Below are positions 16,060-25,754 of a DNA stretch of 39,763 nt, piece after piece (position 1 is the stretch's first letter; each line of letters starts with the position of its first letter). The notes beneath the pieces were generated by a model. The model was not told the DNA's origin and did no database searches. It saw nothing but the letters and a program-made list of their open reading frames with translations. Made by a program: the position numbers and the translations under genes. This stretch comes from Fragilaria crotonensis (taxonomy: Eukaryota > Bacillariophyta > Fragilariophyceae > Fragilariales > Fragilariaceae), in contig JAKSYS010000592.1 of the NCBI GenBank assembly GCA_022925895.1, positions 1 through 39,763 of the forward strand, in the 5' to 3' direction.

Positions 16060-17650
16060 CCTGCCGAGGCCTATTGGGGACCCCAAACCCCCAAGACGAC
16101 AGTGGGATGTGGTGTGATCGCCCCGAAGATGACAGACGGTTGCTATAAATCTGCATGTAATATGTACATACGCCACCTCATCCTTTGAAGGAAAACGCAA
16201 GCACTGGGAGTGCAAGGTGCAAGTATCAAGGCACAATATTTGTCCTGGTATCGTACCGCCCTACCAATCAGAAATGCTCTTGATACACGACACGGACTCC
16301 GAGCCTTCCGTAGCGTCGAAACTAGTCTGCCACCGCTTCGTTTGTTGCTGACCTTGCTTGTTCCCGTTGCCAACCCCTCTATGAGTGGGATTGTTCTACC
16401 AGATATGGGTCAGTGAGAAGAAGGCTTGTATTGGCGTTACCATGGCTTATGCCACGGTGTTTTTATTTGGTGCTTCAACTCCCAAACCCCTCTTGGTTTT
16501 CGGCGTCTCGTCTGTTCTTTCTTTTTAGGGGTGGGTGGGCGGTATTTAAGATTATTTTAGGACCGATGACACAAGGCACAAATCTGACCGGTTGGTTAGA
16601 TAGTGAGAGGCCTTGTTTGTTTCGGTACAGAGCCAGGCTCGGGTTTGGCTTTAATTTGTCCGAGCTCGCTCATAAGCAGGGTATAAGCTCCCTCAGTCAG
16701 CTAGTTCCATTGTCTGGCCCGTCGTAGGGAGGGCTGTGATCTTGGGTAGGTCACGCTTGCGTTTTAGCTATCGACGGAGTTGTTCCTAACAGAACTCATG
16801 CTTCGCAAGAATCACAGGTTTCGCAAGCATTTGAACAAAAGAATTGTTCTTCTTTTTCATGACACGTCACTGATGATGCGCACGACAACAAGTCTCCGTT
16901 CTTATTCATAAACAACTATTGTTTCGCAAGCTCCACAAGATCTGCAAATTTTCTAGTTATTCCGCGTGGAAGCGTATCCTTTCCAGCTGGACAGTGTCTC
17001 TCGCATTTCACTTGCGATCACTTGAACTTGCATGTCTGCTCCTAAACCACTGCTGTCGGCGGCTCTTCCAGAACCGAAAAGGGCCCGAGCTGTGAACAGA
17101 TTTTTGTACTACAGTGGAATGCATCGTACTCCACTAGTACAGTCATGTAAAATGTACGTTTAAGTTGGGTGCGTAGAACGTTTAATGGCAAGTAGCAAGT
17201 ACTGTAGTACTGCGTACTAGGTGTCAAATACGTGTGGCGGAAATTCGTGCGAAACAGGAATTTCGGAGTGGGTGCTCATAACCCGCGCAAATGGCAAGCC
17301 TCTGTTTGCTAGGGTTATGAGTTACGAGCACTCATGCGAGGGTTATGGGCTCTATCTTTGGAAGAAACTGATTCGCAAGGTTTATGTGTTTTTGTTGTGA
17401 TGTCACGACACGGATTTGCGACACTCGTGTTCTTCGCAAGGAATTTCGCATGATAGGAACGACTCTCTCAGGTTCTCAGGTACAAGTACCAGTACTTGTA
17501 TGCATACCGTGATGATTCCCTTGCCTGGCGTACTAGCTCTACCGGTAGTATAGATTTCTGTACCGTTGTCGCGGTCGTACTGTCGCCGAGTCAGACCTAG
17601 AGTAAGAATATAGTACTTGTAGTAGTACATGGTACTAGTAGTAGTATGAT
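16060..17650. other. Gene-free stretch with dispersed short words
   Basis: No frame here shows protein-like composition or a known motif. The sequence has five TTCGCAAG words (about 16805-17440), GGGTTATGAG/GGGTTATGGG words (about 17313-17350), and is rich in GTAC and AGTAC. A 20-bp palindrome with 9-base arms lies at 17481-17500. It may be old intergenic DNA or decayed transposon ends. Confidence 0.5.
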
Positions 17651-17751
17651 ACATGTTGGAAGTACTGGTCCTGCACTCCAGCTGTGTATGCCGAAGCGCC
17701 ATGGATGGTCTGATGGCACGCTTCATGGCATCGAATTGGCCTGATGCCCAC

Positions 17752-18053
17752 CCACGAAATAAATTCCGAGTCTTGTCCGCATTTCTCTAAGTCCGTTTAG
17801 TCGGATGAGTCGGCCGCCTAGTGGTTTCGTCGTACCGCTGTCTCGCGTACTGTCGCGTCGATTCGTGTGTTGCTGTGTGTGGTTTTCTGGATTCTCCTTC
17901 ATGTTCACGAGGCTAGTGGAACTAAATAGATGGCATCGGAATCTGGTCCTAATAGTTTTGTCTCTCTCTCCTGGTTCGTCTCGCGGGGTCGGTCCCGTGA
18001 TATTCATCTAGCGGGGGTCCGTCGCGTCGTTGTGAGTCGACCTGGTTTCCGCC
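17752..18053 (-). repeat. Split direct repeat B2 of element E (3' end)
   Basis: This 302-bp copy equals B1 and forms the outer 3' end of the element. The flank left of it (GATGCCCAC) can be joined in frame to the element F sequence right of A1. Confidence 0.9.
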
Positions 18054-18142
18054 CCATGCAGTGCATGGCCAGGAGGTAACCGGCGCCGGAGGCGCCGATG
18101 AACCTAGGCATCGGGCCAGGAGAGGAGGTGTGGGTGGGTGGG
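18054..18142. other. Spacer between B2 and A2 with inverted repeats
   Basis: This 89-bp GC-rich spacer is found only between B2 and A2. It holds CCATGCA-G-TGCATGG (18054-18068) and the self-complementary run CCGGCGCCGGAGGCGCC. Such structure could mark the recombination or priming region. The role is inferred only from position. Confidence 0.45.
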
Positions 18143-18293
18143 ATTAACTAGAGTAGTGTCTTTGTTGATTCGAGTTCGTCCGGATTGTGAGCAATTCGCA
18201 TCTTGTGTTGTGTCCGGGTGTTCGTCTGTCTGTGTCTCGTGTTCGTCTGTCTGACGGCGACTGCTCTCCCTTTCCCGAACTTCGGACATGCCA
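18143..18293 (-). repeat. Split direct repeat A2 of element E
   Basis: Second copy of A (151 bp). Its last three bases CCA are shared with the start of B1, as expected if A and B are joined in the replication circle. Confidence 0.9.
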
Positions 18294-18592
18294 CGAAATA
18301 AATTCCGAGTCTTGTCCGCATTTCTCTAAGTCCGTTTAGTCGGATGAGTCGGCCGCCTAGTGGTTTCGTCGTACCGCTGTCTCGCGTACTGTCGCGTCGA
18401 TTCGTGTGTTGCTGTGTGTGGTTTTCTGGATTCTCCTTCATGTTCACGAGGCTAGTGGAACTAAATAGATGGCATCGGAATCTGGTCCTAATAGTTTTGT
18501 CTCTCTCTCCTGGTTCGTCTCGCGGGGTCGGTCCCGTGATATTCATCTAGCGGGGGTCCGTCGCGTCGTTGTGAGTCGACCTGGTTTCCGCC
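18291..18592 (-). repeat. Split direct repeat B1 of element E
   Basis: This 302-bp copy runs from CCACGAAATAA to GGTTTCCGCC and matches 17752-18053. It lies 63 nt beyond the recombinase stop. Confidence 0.9.
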
Positions 18593-18655
18593 ATTTTCCG
18601 GTTGTCGTTCGTCCGCAGGATCATGGGCGACTGTGAAGAAAGTTTGTCGATTCGT

Positions 18656-19240
18656 CATGCGCGTGGCGACCCGATCGTGGTGTCTGGCACTTGGATGCGT
18701 AGGTATCTCATGAACGTCCTGCTCCGCCAACGGCCCACCATCTGTATCGTTTCGCTTGGCACACCTGCCAAGTGCATTGCCATGGCCGCGCCCGACCTAA
18801 TCGAGTGCGTACCGATTCGATCGGCCTGGAGTCCCAGCCTCCCTCTCCCGATAGTATTGTCGCGGCCCTCAGCTGTTCGAGGATCGTTTTCGAAGAGACG
18901 TGTTCGAGCTCGTTCGATGTTGTCGATACGAAAGCGTTTATCTTCGGGTTCGTCCGACCAAGTCGTTCGTAGCCTCTAATTCTGTGAATCAATTCCGCAA
19001 GTGTCCGTACCGGACATATGTCTGCCTGACCGGGGTTGTTGTTCCTGTGCTGCGTCACCTTCGCTCCTTTGTCTCCGTTCTTTGTTGTCGATAGGTGATC
19101 GTTACGGCGTCTGCATTTCGGGTTTGTTCGTAGGAGAAAGTCGTCAGCGTTTCGTCCTGTTTCCTGAATCGAACGTCGTCTACTCTGACTACCGATGTTC
19201 GTCTGCCGCCTCCCACGTCGGAGTATTCGCAAGACCTCAT
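18656..19240 (-). pseudogene. Element E tyrosine recombinase catalytic domain
   Basis: DIRS elements integrate circular DNA with this enzyme. The first catalytic Arg appears in FAMRSCEYS near 19240. Frame 19232-18708 then gives KNGDKGAKVTQHR and DICPVRTLAELIHRIRGYE. After a shift near 18850, a further frame reads RIGTHSIRSGAAMAMHLAGV (H-x-x-R) and SETIQMVGRWRS, followed by TFMRYLRIQV with the catalytic Tyr. It stops near 18657. All key residues R, HxxR, W and Y are therefore present, and only the frame is broken. Confidence 0.8.
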
Positions 19241-21426
19241 GGCGAAGAAAAGGCCGTGACCACCAGTTGTCCGACTGCCACGTCCAACTCGTTCCTGGAC
19301 CAGGATCTCACCTTCCTGATCACTTCAAGAGGAATGGCTTGTTGTTGTGCGACTCCCGGGTCGTCGTCCGCGTACTTCTTCAATTGTAAAGCCAGAAGGG
19401 GGTCGAGGCGTCCGGCGGAGTCGTGGATTGGGCTCTCAAGTTTGTTAAGCCTGAAGGTCTGAGCCACACCGTCGAGGGTGGCACGAATGGTACCGGACAT
19501 GGCTCCATTGCCATCTGTCGCAGGCTGTCTGGAGCGAAGCCGTCCGTCCCGAAGGGCGGCAGCGAAACACGCGAAGATTTCCGTCCTTTCGTTTCGTCCG
19601 AACCGGCGGAGAAAAGGGTCGAGGTCGACTCCGACTCGCTCGAGGAATCGTGCGTAGCAGTTCCAGCTGCTGCTGCGCTTGGCGCGGGTTGAGTCGGCAA
19701 GAGCTGCGTTTGGGCAGCAGACGCAGCCAGTCTCCAATCTGCGAAATGAGGGCTGGCTGCAAGGGGATGATCCTGAAGTTCTGTGGGACAAAGGGTGAGC
19801 CATGTTTCCTGATGAGCGAGGTGACCTCGTCGTCGTCGAGCGCGAAGTCTCGCGATAAAATGTCCGCCACCTTGTTCTCTCGCCCGGGAACCATTGAGTG
19901 TAGTGGTCGATCTCGTGCGTCAGACAGAAATCAGCGAAACTCCTCGCGATGGTGAGGTGAAGCGGACAGTTGTCGTCGAAGCTGGACTTTGCCAGCCACC
20001 CTGCGGCCGAGGTGCTATCCCCTTGGCTTAGCAGGACGTCCGAGACTGGCGACCACTTTTTTCCTTCGCGGAATTCGACTACCATTCCCACGAAGGCTGC
20101 TAGAAACTCCAACGTATTAAGTGTCGCTCGTCCCGCTAGATCTTCGGGCAGTTGGTATCGCCAAGCAATCCCGCTTTGGAGACCATATCCTCCTATCCCT
20201 TGCGGGCAAGCGTCCACCCGAACGATTCGCGTCGGCCACCTGCAGACCAATCTGTTGATGGAGATCCCTTGCGCCGCTCTTCGCAGGAAGCTCCTCCAAA
20301 GGCTCAGGTCATCGCGTTGGGGATTCGTCAGTCTCGTCTTTCCACTTCGTTTCGATCTCTCGCATGCCTTGTAGAGTCGCCCCATGAAATGCCTGGAGTA
20401 CGGGACGACGTATGCGGCGTGGCTGAGTCGTCCGAGGGTCTTCTCCAGATCGTTCGTCGTTACGTGCGCATGCCTGTTCGCTAGGATCTTGTCGATCACT
20501 TTCGTCCATGCGTGGTATTTGTCCTCAGGCAGAGCGACCGTGAAGCGGCGTGTGTCTACCAGCCATCCCAAGATCATCTTCCGCTCAGATGGTTTCGCCT
20601 CGGCCAGGAACTTCGGGATGGCAAGGATGTCGTCTCTGGGAAAGGATTCGTTTCCCTCTGCGTTGTGGGGTCTTCCCACTATGTGCAATGCAAGGGGAAT
20701 CGCTGCCGAGCTCTTTTCTGCGTCTCTTGGGTTGAAAGCCCCAAAAATGTCGTCCAGGTAACAGTCGAATCTGGGTAGATCGTCGTCGTTTGCGATCGGG
20801 TAGTTCACAGCGAAGAAATCGGCTTCTCCGAATTCGCTCGACCCGTCGATCATTCCATCGTCGTTATCTACGGCTTCGTCAGAATCAAGCAAGTGTTGAT
20901 GCGGCGAGTGGAATACCTTCGGGTCCCAGTCTGATCTCCTGACGAGGTCATTCGCAAGGTCCGTGATTACTTCGGACACGTCGCTCCACTGGGACGGGTT
21001 TGGTGCTCCTCCGAAAGTCATCCTGAGTGCCACGAGGAGCAGGTCGTCAATGCTAGTGCAAGACTTCAGGGCGGTTCGTGCCTTTAAGTGTATTCGTCTG
21101 TAGGCGGATTTGCAGTCCACCTTTGTGAGGAGGATGGGTTCTTTCGGCCACAATTGTCTGAGGTACGAGATGTGGTACATCAGTCGACTGAAAGCCCTGC
21201 CAAATCGTGCGGTCGTCAGTTGTGACGTGTCCACTCTGTCGTTTACGCTTCGTCCTGGGATCCCGCTGGGGTTGAATGACTGGTCGTGTGTGAGCCTTAG
21301 CTTCTCGATGGTCTGTCCCTTCTCGTCGATCGATGTCTGTGCCACCATGCCCAAAGGCGCCACCTCGCAGCCTTCTAATTCCAGAGCGGCCTCCCTCGGT
21401 AGGGGCAGTTGCCAGCCCCTTTCCAC
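19237..21426 (-). CDS. Element E reverse transcriptase-RNase H, with start of recombinase
   Basis: DIRS-type RT. It begins ERGWQLPLPREAALELEGCE and THDQSFNPSGIPGRSVNDRV. The first catalytic Asp is in LTKVDCKSAYRRIHL and the catalytic box is FDCYLDDIFGAF (LDD). RNase H residues are RVDACPQGIGGYG (Asp), NTLEFLAAFVGM (Glu) and LSQGDSTSAAGWL (Asp). RNase H ends one frame over as MVPGRENKVADILSRDFALD (about 19890). The C-terminal part after SWNCYARFLERVGVDLDPF is the helical N-terminal domain of the tyrosine recombinase. The segment between about 19890 and 19650 is out of frame, so two compensating indels lie inside this open frame. Confidence 0.85.
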   Translation of the reverse strand: MERGWQLPLPREAALELEGCEVAPLGMVAQTSIDEKGQTIEKLRLTHDQSFNPSGIPGRSVNDRVDTSQLTTARFGRAFSRLMYHISYLRQLWPKEPILLTKVDCKSAYRRIHLKARTALKSCTSIDDLLLVALRMTFGGAPNPSQWSDVSEVITDLANDLVRRSDWDPKVFHSPHQHLLDSDEAVDNDDGMIDGSSEFGEADFFAVNYPIANDDDLPRFDCYLDDIFGAFNPRDAEKSSAAIPLALHIVGRPHNAEGNESFPRDDILAIPKFLAEAKPSERKMILGWLVDTRRFTVALPEDKYHAWTKVIDKILANRHAHVTTNDLEKTLGRLSHAAYVVPYSRHFMGRLYKACERSKRSGKTRLTNPQRDDLSLWRSFLRRAAQGISINRLVCRWPTRIVRVDACPQGIGGYGLQSGIAWRYQLPEDLAGRATLNTLEFLAAFVGMVVEFREGKKWSPVSDVLLSQGDSTSAAGWLAKSSFDDNCPLHLTIARSFADFCLTHEIDHYTQWFPGERTRWRTFYRETSRSTTTRSPRSSGNMAHPLSHRTSGSSPCSQPSFRRLETGCVCCPNAALADSTRAKRSSSWNCYARFLERVGVDLDPFLRRFGRNERTEIFACFAAALRDGRLRSRQPATDGNGAMSGTIRATLDGVAQTFRLNKLESPIHDSAGRLDPLLALQLKKYADDDPGVAQQQAIPLEVIRKVRSWSRNELDVAVGQLVVTAFSSP

Positions 21427-22347
21427 TTCTTCTTTAGCATTGATATCAACTTCGCTTCGTGGCCTCGGGCCGATTTGTGATTGCCACGGGCGAGGTTGTC
21501 GCGGACGTCGGCGAGGCGGTCGGCGTCGGAAATCTCGCGGAGGGGAAAATCCGCGCCGTCTGAAATGCGCTCTTGGAAGCGCGACCAGAGCGGTGTGCGG
21601 AGAGGAGCGGCGCCAGGAGCGCGGCGGATCGAAATTCGGATCCGGGTGTCACCGCGCTGAACGGTTGGGCGTCCACGGCTGCCCGAGGTCCAGCGCGTAG
21701 CGCCGGAGGACTGCCAGGTTGTGAGCGGCCGCCTCGTGAGTCCATTCGAAGCGGAATTCGGTCGGGTGCGTCGTCGGCTGGGGGGCGTCGAGGATGCTGG
21801 CCAGAGCATCGGCGAGTCGAGGTTCGGGAAGGCGCGGGAAAGGCGAGTCGACATTCGGAAGCGGTATCGTCGGAAGTGGAACCAGGGCGAGTGACTTACC
21901 GTTGGTCCTAGGACCCCCAGAGGGGGTGTCCAGGAGTCGTGACGTGAGACGAACGTCCTCGTTCGCAGTGCCGGGGCGGTCAGCTCCGCGGCGGACGGTC
22001 GTGGGCGGTCGGGCGGGGCGAGGCGGTGTCGCGGCCGCGAGCGATGTCTCATGCGTGGCGATCGTTGCCGTCGGGCGTGGTTGTGCAGCCGGGATTGCTA
22101 TGGACGGACCCGCTATGGGTCCATCGGTCGGCTGGCGCGAGTCGCGGAAAGGCGGTGCGTCCCCTGTCGTTCGTCGATTGTGAAATTCGCGATGGGCTGC
22201 CTCGTGATCAAAGGACCACCGGGAAGGCTGAGCGACGAAAAAAGTTGTAGTGTAAGCAGATGCAGAGGTCCTAATTTCGTTTTCTTGCTGGGCGGCGTCG
22301 AGTCGGACGAGGGTCGGCGCATGCGCGCCCTGCATTGTTCGATCCAT
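21375..22347 (-). pseudogene. Element E RT ORF, N-terminal extension
   Basis: Two overlapping minus frames give the region before the polymerase. From 22347 there is a Pro/Thr-rich linker ending in EWTHEAAAHNLAVLRRYALD. From about 21700 the adjoining frames read AQPFSAVTPGSEFRSAALLA and FQERISDGADFPLREISDAD, then RLADVRDNLARGNHKSARGH, ending near 21400 where the RT frame takes over. This order matches the start of DIRS pol in algae. Two indels are needed to read through. Confidence 0.65.
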
Positions 22348-22943
22348 GCCCTAACGCTCGCGGTTTGTTCGGTCGTAAGGGCGACGTGCGAAGCGCTCAG
22401 GAAGCAGCTCCGGACACACTTGCCGTTCAAGTGCCAGCGGCAGCACATGTTCGGGAGCGGCCCGCTCCGCACGTGATCGAGGAAGACCTGCCAGACGTCG
22501 TTGGCGTCCTTCGTGAACAGGTCCTGCTGCGGGTTCGTGACAGCGTCTGCTGGTTGTCCCTTTCGTCCAGATCGTGCGCCGCCTCCTCCTGATGCGCTGG
22601 GGCTTCCGCCTTCGCGGCAGCGCTGCCCCGGACCCCATCCTGTCTTTCAAGAAGTCGCAGGCGGGAAGACGAAGGCTCCGTCCTCCAGTTGCTGACGCGT
22701 CGAACGGAAGTCTAGCAGATTCAGGTTGATATCGTCCTCGTGTTCCACTCCTGCGCACAACACCAAGTATTGTTGCGTGCGTTTCTCGATGAACCAACCG
22801 AGGCGACAGGCGGCCGAGTTGTCTTCGTGAGCTAGCTGTCGTAACGTCGCTAAGGTCGATCCGACTGCTCGCGTCAGGAAACGACACCACTCGTCCAACA
22901 TATGCGTCAACGGGGACCGCGGGCCGAAGAGGAGCTCGGCCAC
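22113..22943 (-). pseudogene. Element E gag C-terminus with cysteine finger
   Basis: Two frames make up this end of Gag. Frame 22943-22647 reads AELLFGPRSPLTHMLDEWCR and CRLGWFIEKRTQQYL. Frame 22472-22113 carries NMCCRWHLNGKCVRSC followed by SASH, a C-WH-G-C-C-H finger of the type found at the end of DIRS Gag proteins, presumably for nucleic-acid binding. A proline-rich or acidic linker and at least one frame break lie between. Confidence 0.6.
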
Positions 22944-23965
22944 CCCGCCATGTTCTCGAGTAGTCGCGCGAGCTCGTGAAAATCACGCGGGATAGTGAAA
23001 TTGAGCTTCGTCATGCTCTTGATGTCTTTGTCCGAGAATCCAGTTGTCGTGTCTGTCGTCTTAAGTTGCATTTGAACAAGGGTGCTTGCGTGGTCGAGCA
23101 TCCCTGCCCGTCGCGTTCGATCGTGCGAGCGTCTGGGGCCCGCAAAAAGGCTGAAGGCTCCTGGTCTGTCCGAAGCGTCGGCTAGGAAGGATGCGGTCCG
23201 AATGGCTGCGCAGAAACCCATTGGGATGAATGCATCCCTCCCTTTCGTGTTGCGCAAGAAATGGTGTATGTGGTTTTGGACGTACGCCACGTTGCTGAGC
23301 GCTAGGATGTCTGCGAAGGTCTGGACGGGGCGAGTTGGGGTCCTCCCAAGGCGTCCTTCTCCGAAACGAACAGGATCATCCGCTTTGTCGACGGGGAACG
23401 AGTCGAATCCTGTCTTCGGGATTTGAGGAGATGACGCGACTGCGCTAGCGACCTGTCTTTCGAGGCTCGACAAGTTTCTGATGGCGTCGTTCTCTCGTCC
23501 TGGCGTTTCTGACTGATCGTCCGATTGGATGAGGCTTTTAGCCTTCACGGCCAGGTACTTCATGTGTAGGACTTTCGCCCAGTCGTCCGCTCGCCTAGAG
23601 TAAGCTGACGGCCGCCACTCCCCACTTTGTTGGACCGTGAGTGGTTCTGGTGCTCGCTGCAACGCAGAGAACCCATCGAGGTACGTAGGACGCTGCTTCG
23701 GCCAACCTCGACGCCCGGTCGGGTCCGGGTCCTCACTCGCCCTCTGTTTGATGGTCCTGACTATCATCAGGGCCAATTCCTCAGGGTCGGTGACGTATGA
23801 TTCCATGATGGCTGCTGCGATGAACGCCGGAACTGGTACTGTCGGTTTCATGGTGAAACCGACGACCGTGACGTCTTCTGTGTCGCGCGTCCGCGTCGTT
23901 CGTCTTGTCTTGGTCGTTAGTCTCGTTAGTATGTTTGCTCGACTTGGATCTGCCTCTTGGGGCAC
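22907..23965 (-). CDS. Element E gag-like ORF, second segment
   Basis: A 352-residue frame overlapping the previous one by 185 nt. It contains a helical region (FIAAAIMESYVTDPEELALM), a Pro/Arg linker (RRGWPKQRPTYLDGFSAL) and a conserved-looking block (FADILALSNVAYVQNHIHHF). Near the end is LNFTIPRDFHELARLLENMA, which continues in another frame as AELLFGPRSPLTHMLDEW. No enzyme motif is present. Position and composition fit the Gag body of a DIRS element. Confidence 0.6.
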   Translation of the reverse strand: MPQEADPSRANILTRLTTKTRRTTRTRDTEDVTVVGFTMKPTVPVPAFIAAAIMESYVTDPEELALMIVRTIKQRASEDPDPTGRRGWPKQRPTYLDGFSALQRAPEPLTVQQSGEWRPSAYSRRADDWAKVLHMKYLAVKAKSLIQSDDQSETPGRENDAIRNLSSLERQVASAVASSPQIPKTGFDSFPVDKADDPVRFGEGRLGRTPTRPVQTFADILALSNVAYVQNHIHHFLRNTKGRDAFIPMGFCAAIRTASFLADASDRPGAFSLFAGPRRSHDRTRRAGMLDHASTLVQMQLKTTDTTTGFSDKDIKSMTKLNFTIPRDFHELARLLENMAGWPSSSSARGPR

Positions 23966-24446
23966 TGCCTTTCTTGGGGCGTCCTCGTCGCTGCCACAGG
24001 AGGTGGCTCCCGCGCCGGCGCCGATGCCTGTCCGGCGCCTCGCTGACGCCTGACACCGAAGATCTCGTCGTCACCAATTCTTCAATCGCTCTTCGTACGT
24101 CGGACGTAGAATTCCACGTGAGCATTTTGGACCAATCGTAAGGCGTTCCAACGTGGCTTCTGACGATCTGTTTCGTGTCGACCGCCATGGCGGCTGCGAA
24201 TCCACCGCCGCCGAGAAGTGCCCATAGGGCGTTCGTTCCGTCGTTTAGTCCGTCGTCGGCGTCGTGGTGAAAGTGGTGGAACAGACGGATCGTCCCGTGC
24301 GTGTTTACCATCAGGTGTGCGATGTCCGGCGAACACAGGTGTACAAACCCTGTAGACTCCGTATTAATCGAATTCGATTTCGTGTGTAATCTGTTGAGCT
24401 TCGGGACCACTTCCCACTGGTCAAGGGCACGGAAGACGTCTCCCAC
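23781..24446 (-). CDS. Element E gag-like ORF, first segment
   Basis: This is the first frame after repeat A1, with ATG at 24446 (MGDVFRALDQWEVVPKLNRL). The N-terminal ~140 residues look folded (GTIRLFHHFHHDADDGLNDG, ALWALLGGGGFAAAMAVDTK). They are followed by a basic, low-complexity tail (RHRRRRGSHLLWQRRGRPKK). It occupies the gag position of a DIRS element and probably binds element RNA. The last part may be out of frame, because the next gag frame (from 23965) overlaps it. Confidence 0.6.
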   Translation of the reverse strand: MGDVFRALDQWEVVPKLNRLHTKSNSINTESTGFVHLCSPDIAHLMVNTHGTIRLFHHFHHDADDGLNDGTNALWALLGGGGFAAAMAVDTKQIVRSHVGTPYDWSKMLTWNSTSDVRRAIEELVTTRSSVSGVSEAPDRHRRRRGSHLLWQRRGRPKKGSAPRGRSKSSKHTNETNDQDKTNDADARHRRRHGRRFHHETDSTSSGVHRSSHHGIIRHRP

Positions 24447-24548
24447 GTAGACGTCATCGTCATAGGGGACGACATGTCGGCCATCCTATCTGCGTTCGTC
24501 GTTCGAGTCGTCGGTCGGTTGGTGGTTTGAGGGAAGAGGCCAGATTAA

Positions 24549-24699
24549 ATTAACTAGAGTAGTGTCTTTGTTGATTCGAGTTCGTCCGGATTGTGAGCAA
24601 TTCGCATCTTGTGTTGTGTCCGGGTGTTCGTCTGTCTGTGTCTCGTGTTCGTCTGTCTGACGGCGACTGCTCTCCCTTTCCCGAACTTCGGACATGCCA
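24549..24699 (-). repeat. Split direct repeat A1 of element E
   Basis: This 151-bp copy at the 5' end of E (minus orientation) matches 18143-18293 from ATTAACTAGAG to GGACATGCCA. It contains GTTCGTCTGTCTG twice. It abuts the coding sequence of element F at 24699/24700. Confidence 0.9.
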
Positions 24700-25381
24700 A
24701 GCGACACAGCCGGGTCTCGCAAAGTATATTCAGGAGAGATACGGGTGGTCGACCACGGAGATGAAAAACTTAAATTGGTCAGCCCATGGCGCGAGCCTTA
24801 GGCAGAAAATTAAGCGGAAGACTCATTATACGAAACTGGTCCATGGAATCCTCCCGACATGTAAAAACATACATCGACGTGATCTACTCAGGAATAAGTG
24901 CCCCTTATGCCATACCGCCGTGGAGGACTGGAGCCACATATTGAAATGTCCACACGAAAGCCGCGCCACTTGGCGAGCTCAGGCGGTAAAAGCTGTGGCT
25001 GAGAAATGCGACTTCCTCCGCACGAGGCCACTCCTTAAAAGGGTGCTGTGCGACGCATTGACGGGATGGCTTAAACACGATACCGATGACTACATCCTGG
25101 ACTTCCGAACCTATCCGTCCGACGTCCACCGTTTTATCAAACAACAGAACGACTTGGGGTGGCAGCAACTGTTCCTAGGGCGCTTTAGCAACGAATGGAG
25201 TGACCTACAAGACACTTTCTACGCACAGAAAGCAGACGAGAACGAACATACCAAAAAGAAGACAAAGAAACAAACGGGACGCAGGTGGCAAGTTGCAATG
25301 ATCGGACTGCTGTGGGATCAATGGTGGGTTGTATGGGAAAGCCGGAATAAAGATTTACATGGGGCTGATGAACGCTCCTGA
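24698..25381 (+). pseudogene. Non-LTR F: zinc-binding C-terminal domain
   Basis: The reading starts at the E junction with QATQPGLAKYIQERYGWSTT. A helical region follows (KTHYTKLVHGILPTCKNIHR), then the zinc-binding motif CPLCHTAVEDWSHILKCPH (CX2C...HX3CX1H). Next are LLKRVLCDALTGWLKHDTDD and the Trp-rich tail WQVAMIGLLWDQWWVVWESR and NKDLHGADE. This is the region after the polymerase in many diatom non-LTR elements, and the catalytic domain is missing. The open frame also extends left into repeat A1 of element E, but that part is not coding. Confidence 0.75.
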
Positions 25382-25540
25382 GCGCATGAGACACGAGAAT
25401 TACAGAGGAAGTTGAGGGAACCTTATGACCTTAAGGCAGTTGAGCACTGCAGTGCAAGACCTGATGTATGAAGAGGTAACGGAGCATTATGATCGCCCAA
25501 ATTGGGTTAATAAAACTGGATTGCTATACACGAACCAGTG
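24698..25540 (+). mobile_element. Non-LTR retrotransposon F, C-terminal part
   Basis: The zinc-binding tail of a non-LTR element, cut on its left by element E. In the flank left of E, 17700-17751 is open in a frame reading LMARFMASNWPDAH, which joins to QATQPGLAKYIQERYGW at 24698 without a shift, so F probably begins left of 17752. The C-terminus runs past the stop at 25381 in another frame (AHETRELQRKLREPYDLKAV, then YDRPNWVNKTGLLYT) to about 25540. Confidence 0.7.
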
Positions 25541-25754
25541 ATCAAAGCGGATTTGAAACGCGTGGCAACGGGATCGAGCCGGCACAAGATCTATTCGGCA
25601 GTTTTGATATCAATGGTCTCATAGGTAATGGATGCATGAAAGTGCATGGAAGCGGGGGCTTGTCTGAAGTGAAAGGCAAGGTTCCGCCGTGTGGGTCGAG
25701 TGTTCCTGGTATGAACACCGCGGCAGTACGTTAATCTAGAGTTCAGTTTTTTTT

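Larger units (their letters stand above)
17752..24699 (-). mobile_element. PAT/Ngaro-type DIRS retroelement E with split direct repeats
   Basis: Genes read on the minus strand: gag with a CCHC-like finger, RT-RNase H, then tyrosine recombinase. The termini are split direct repeats in the order A1 (24549-24699), ORFs, B1 (18291-18592), A2 (18143-18293), B2 (17752-18053). A1 equals A2 and B1 equals B2. This arrangement is characteristic of PAT and Ngaro elements of the DIRS order, which replicate through a circle and integrate with a tyrosine recombinase without target duplication. No target duplication is seen. The repeats appear identical by eye, so the insertion is young, although the ORFs contain frame breaks. 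Confidence 0.9.
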
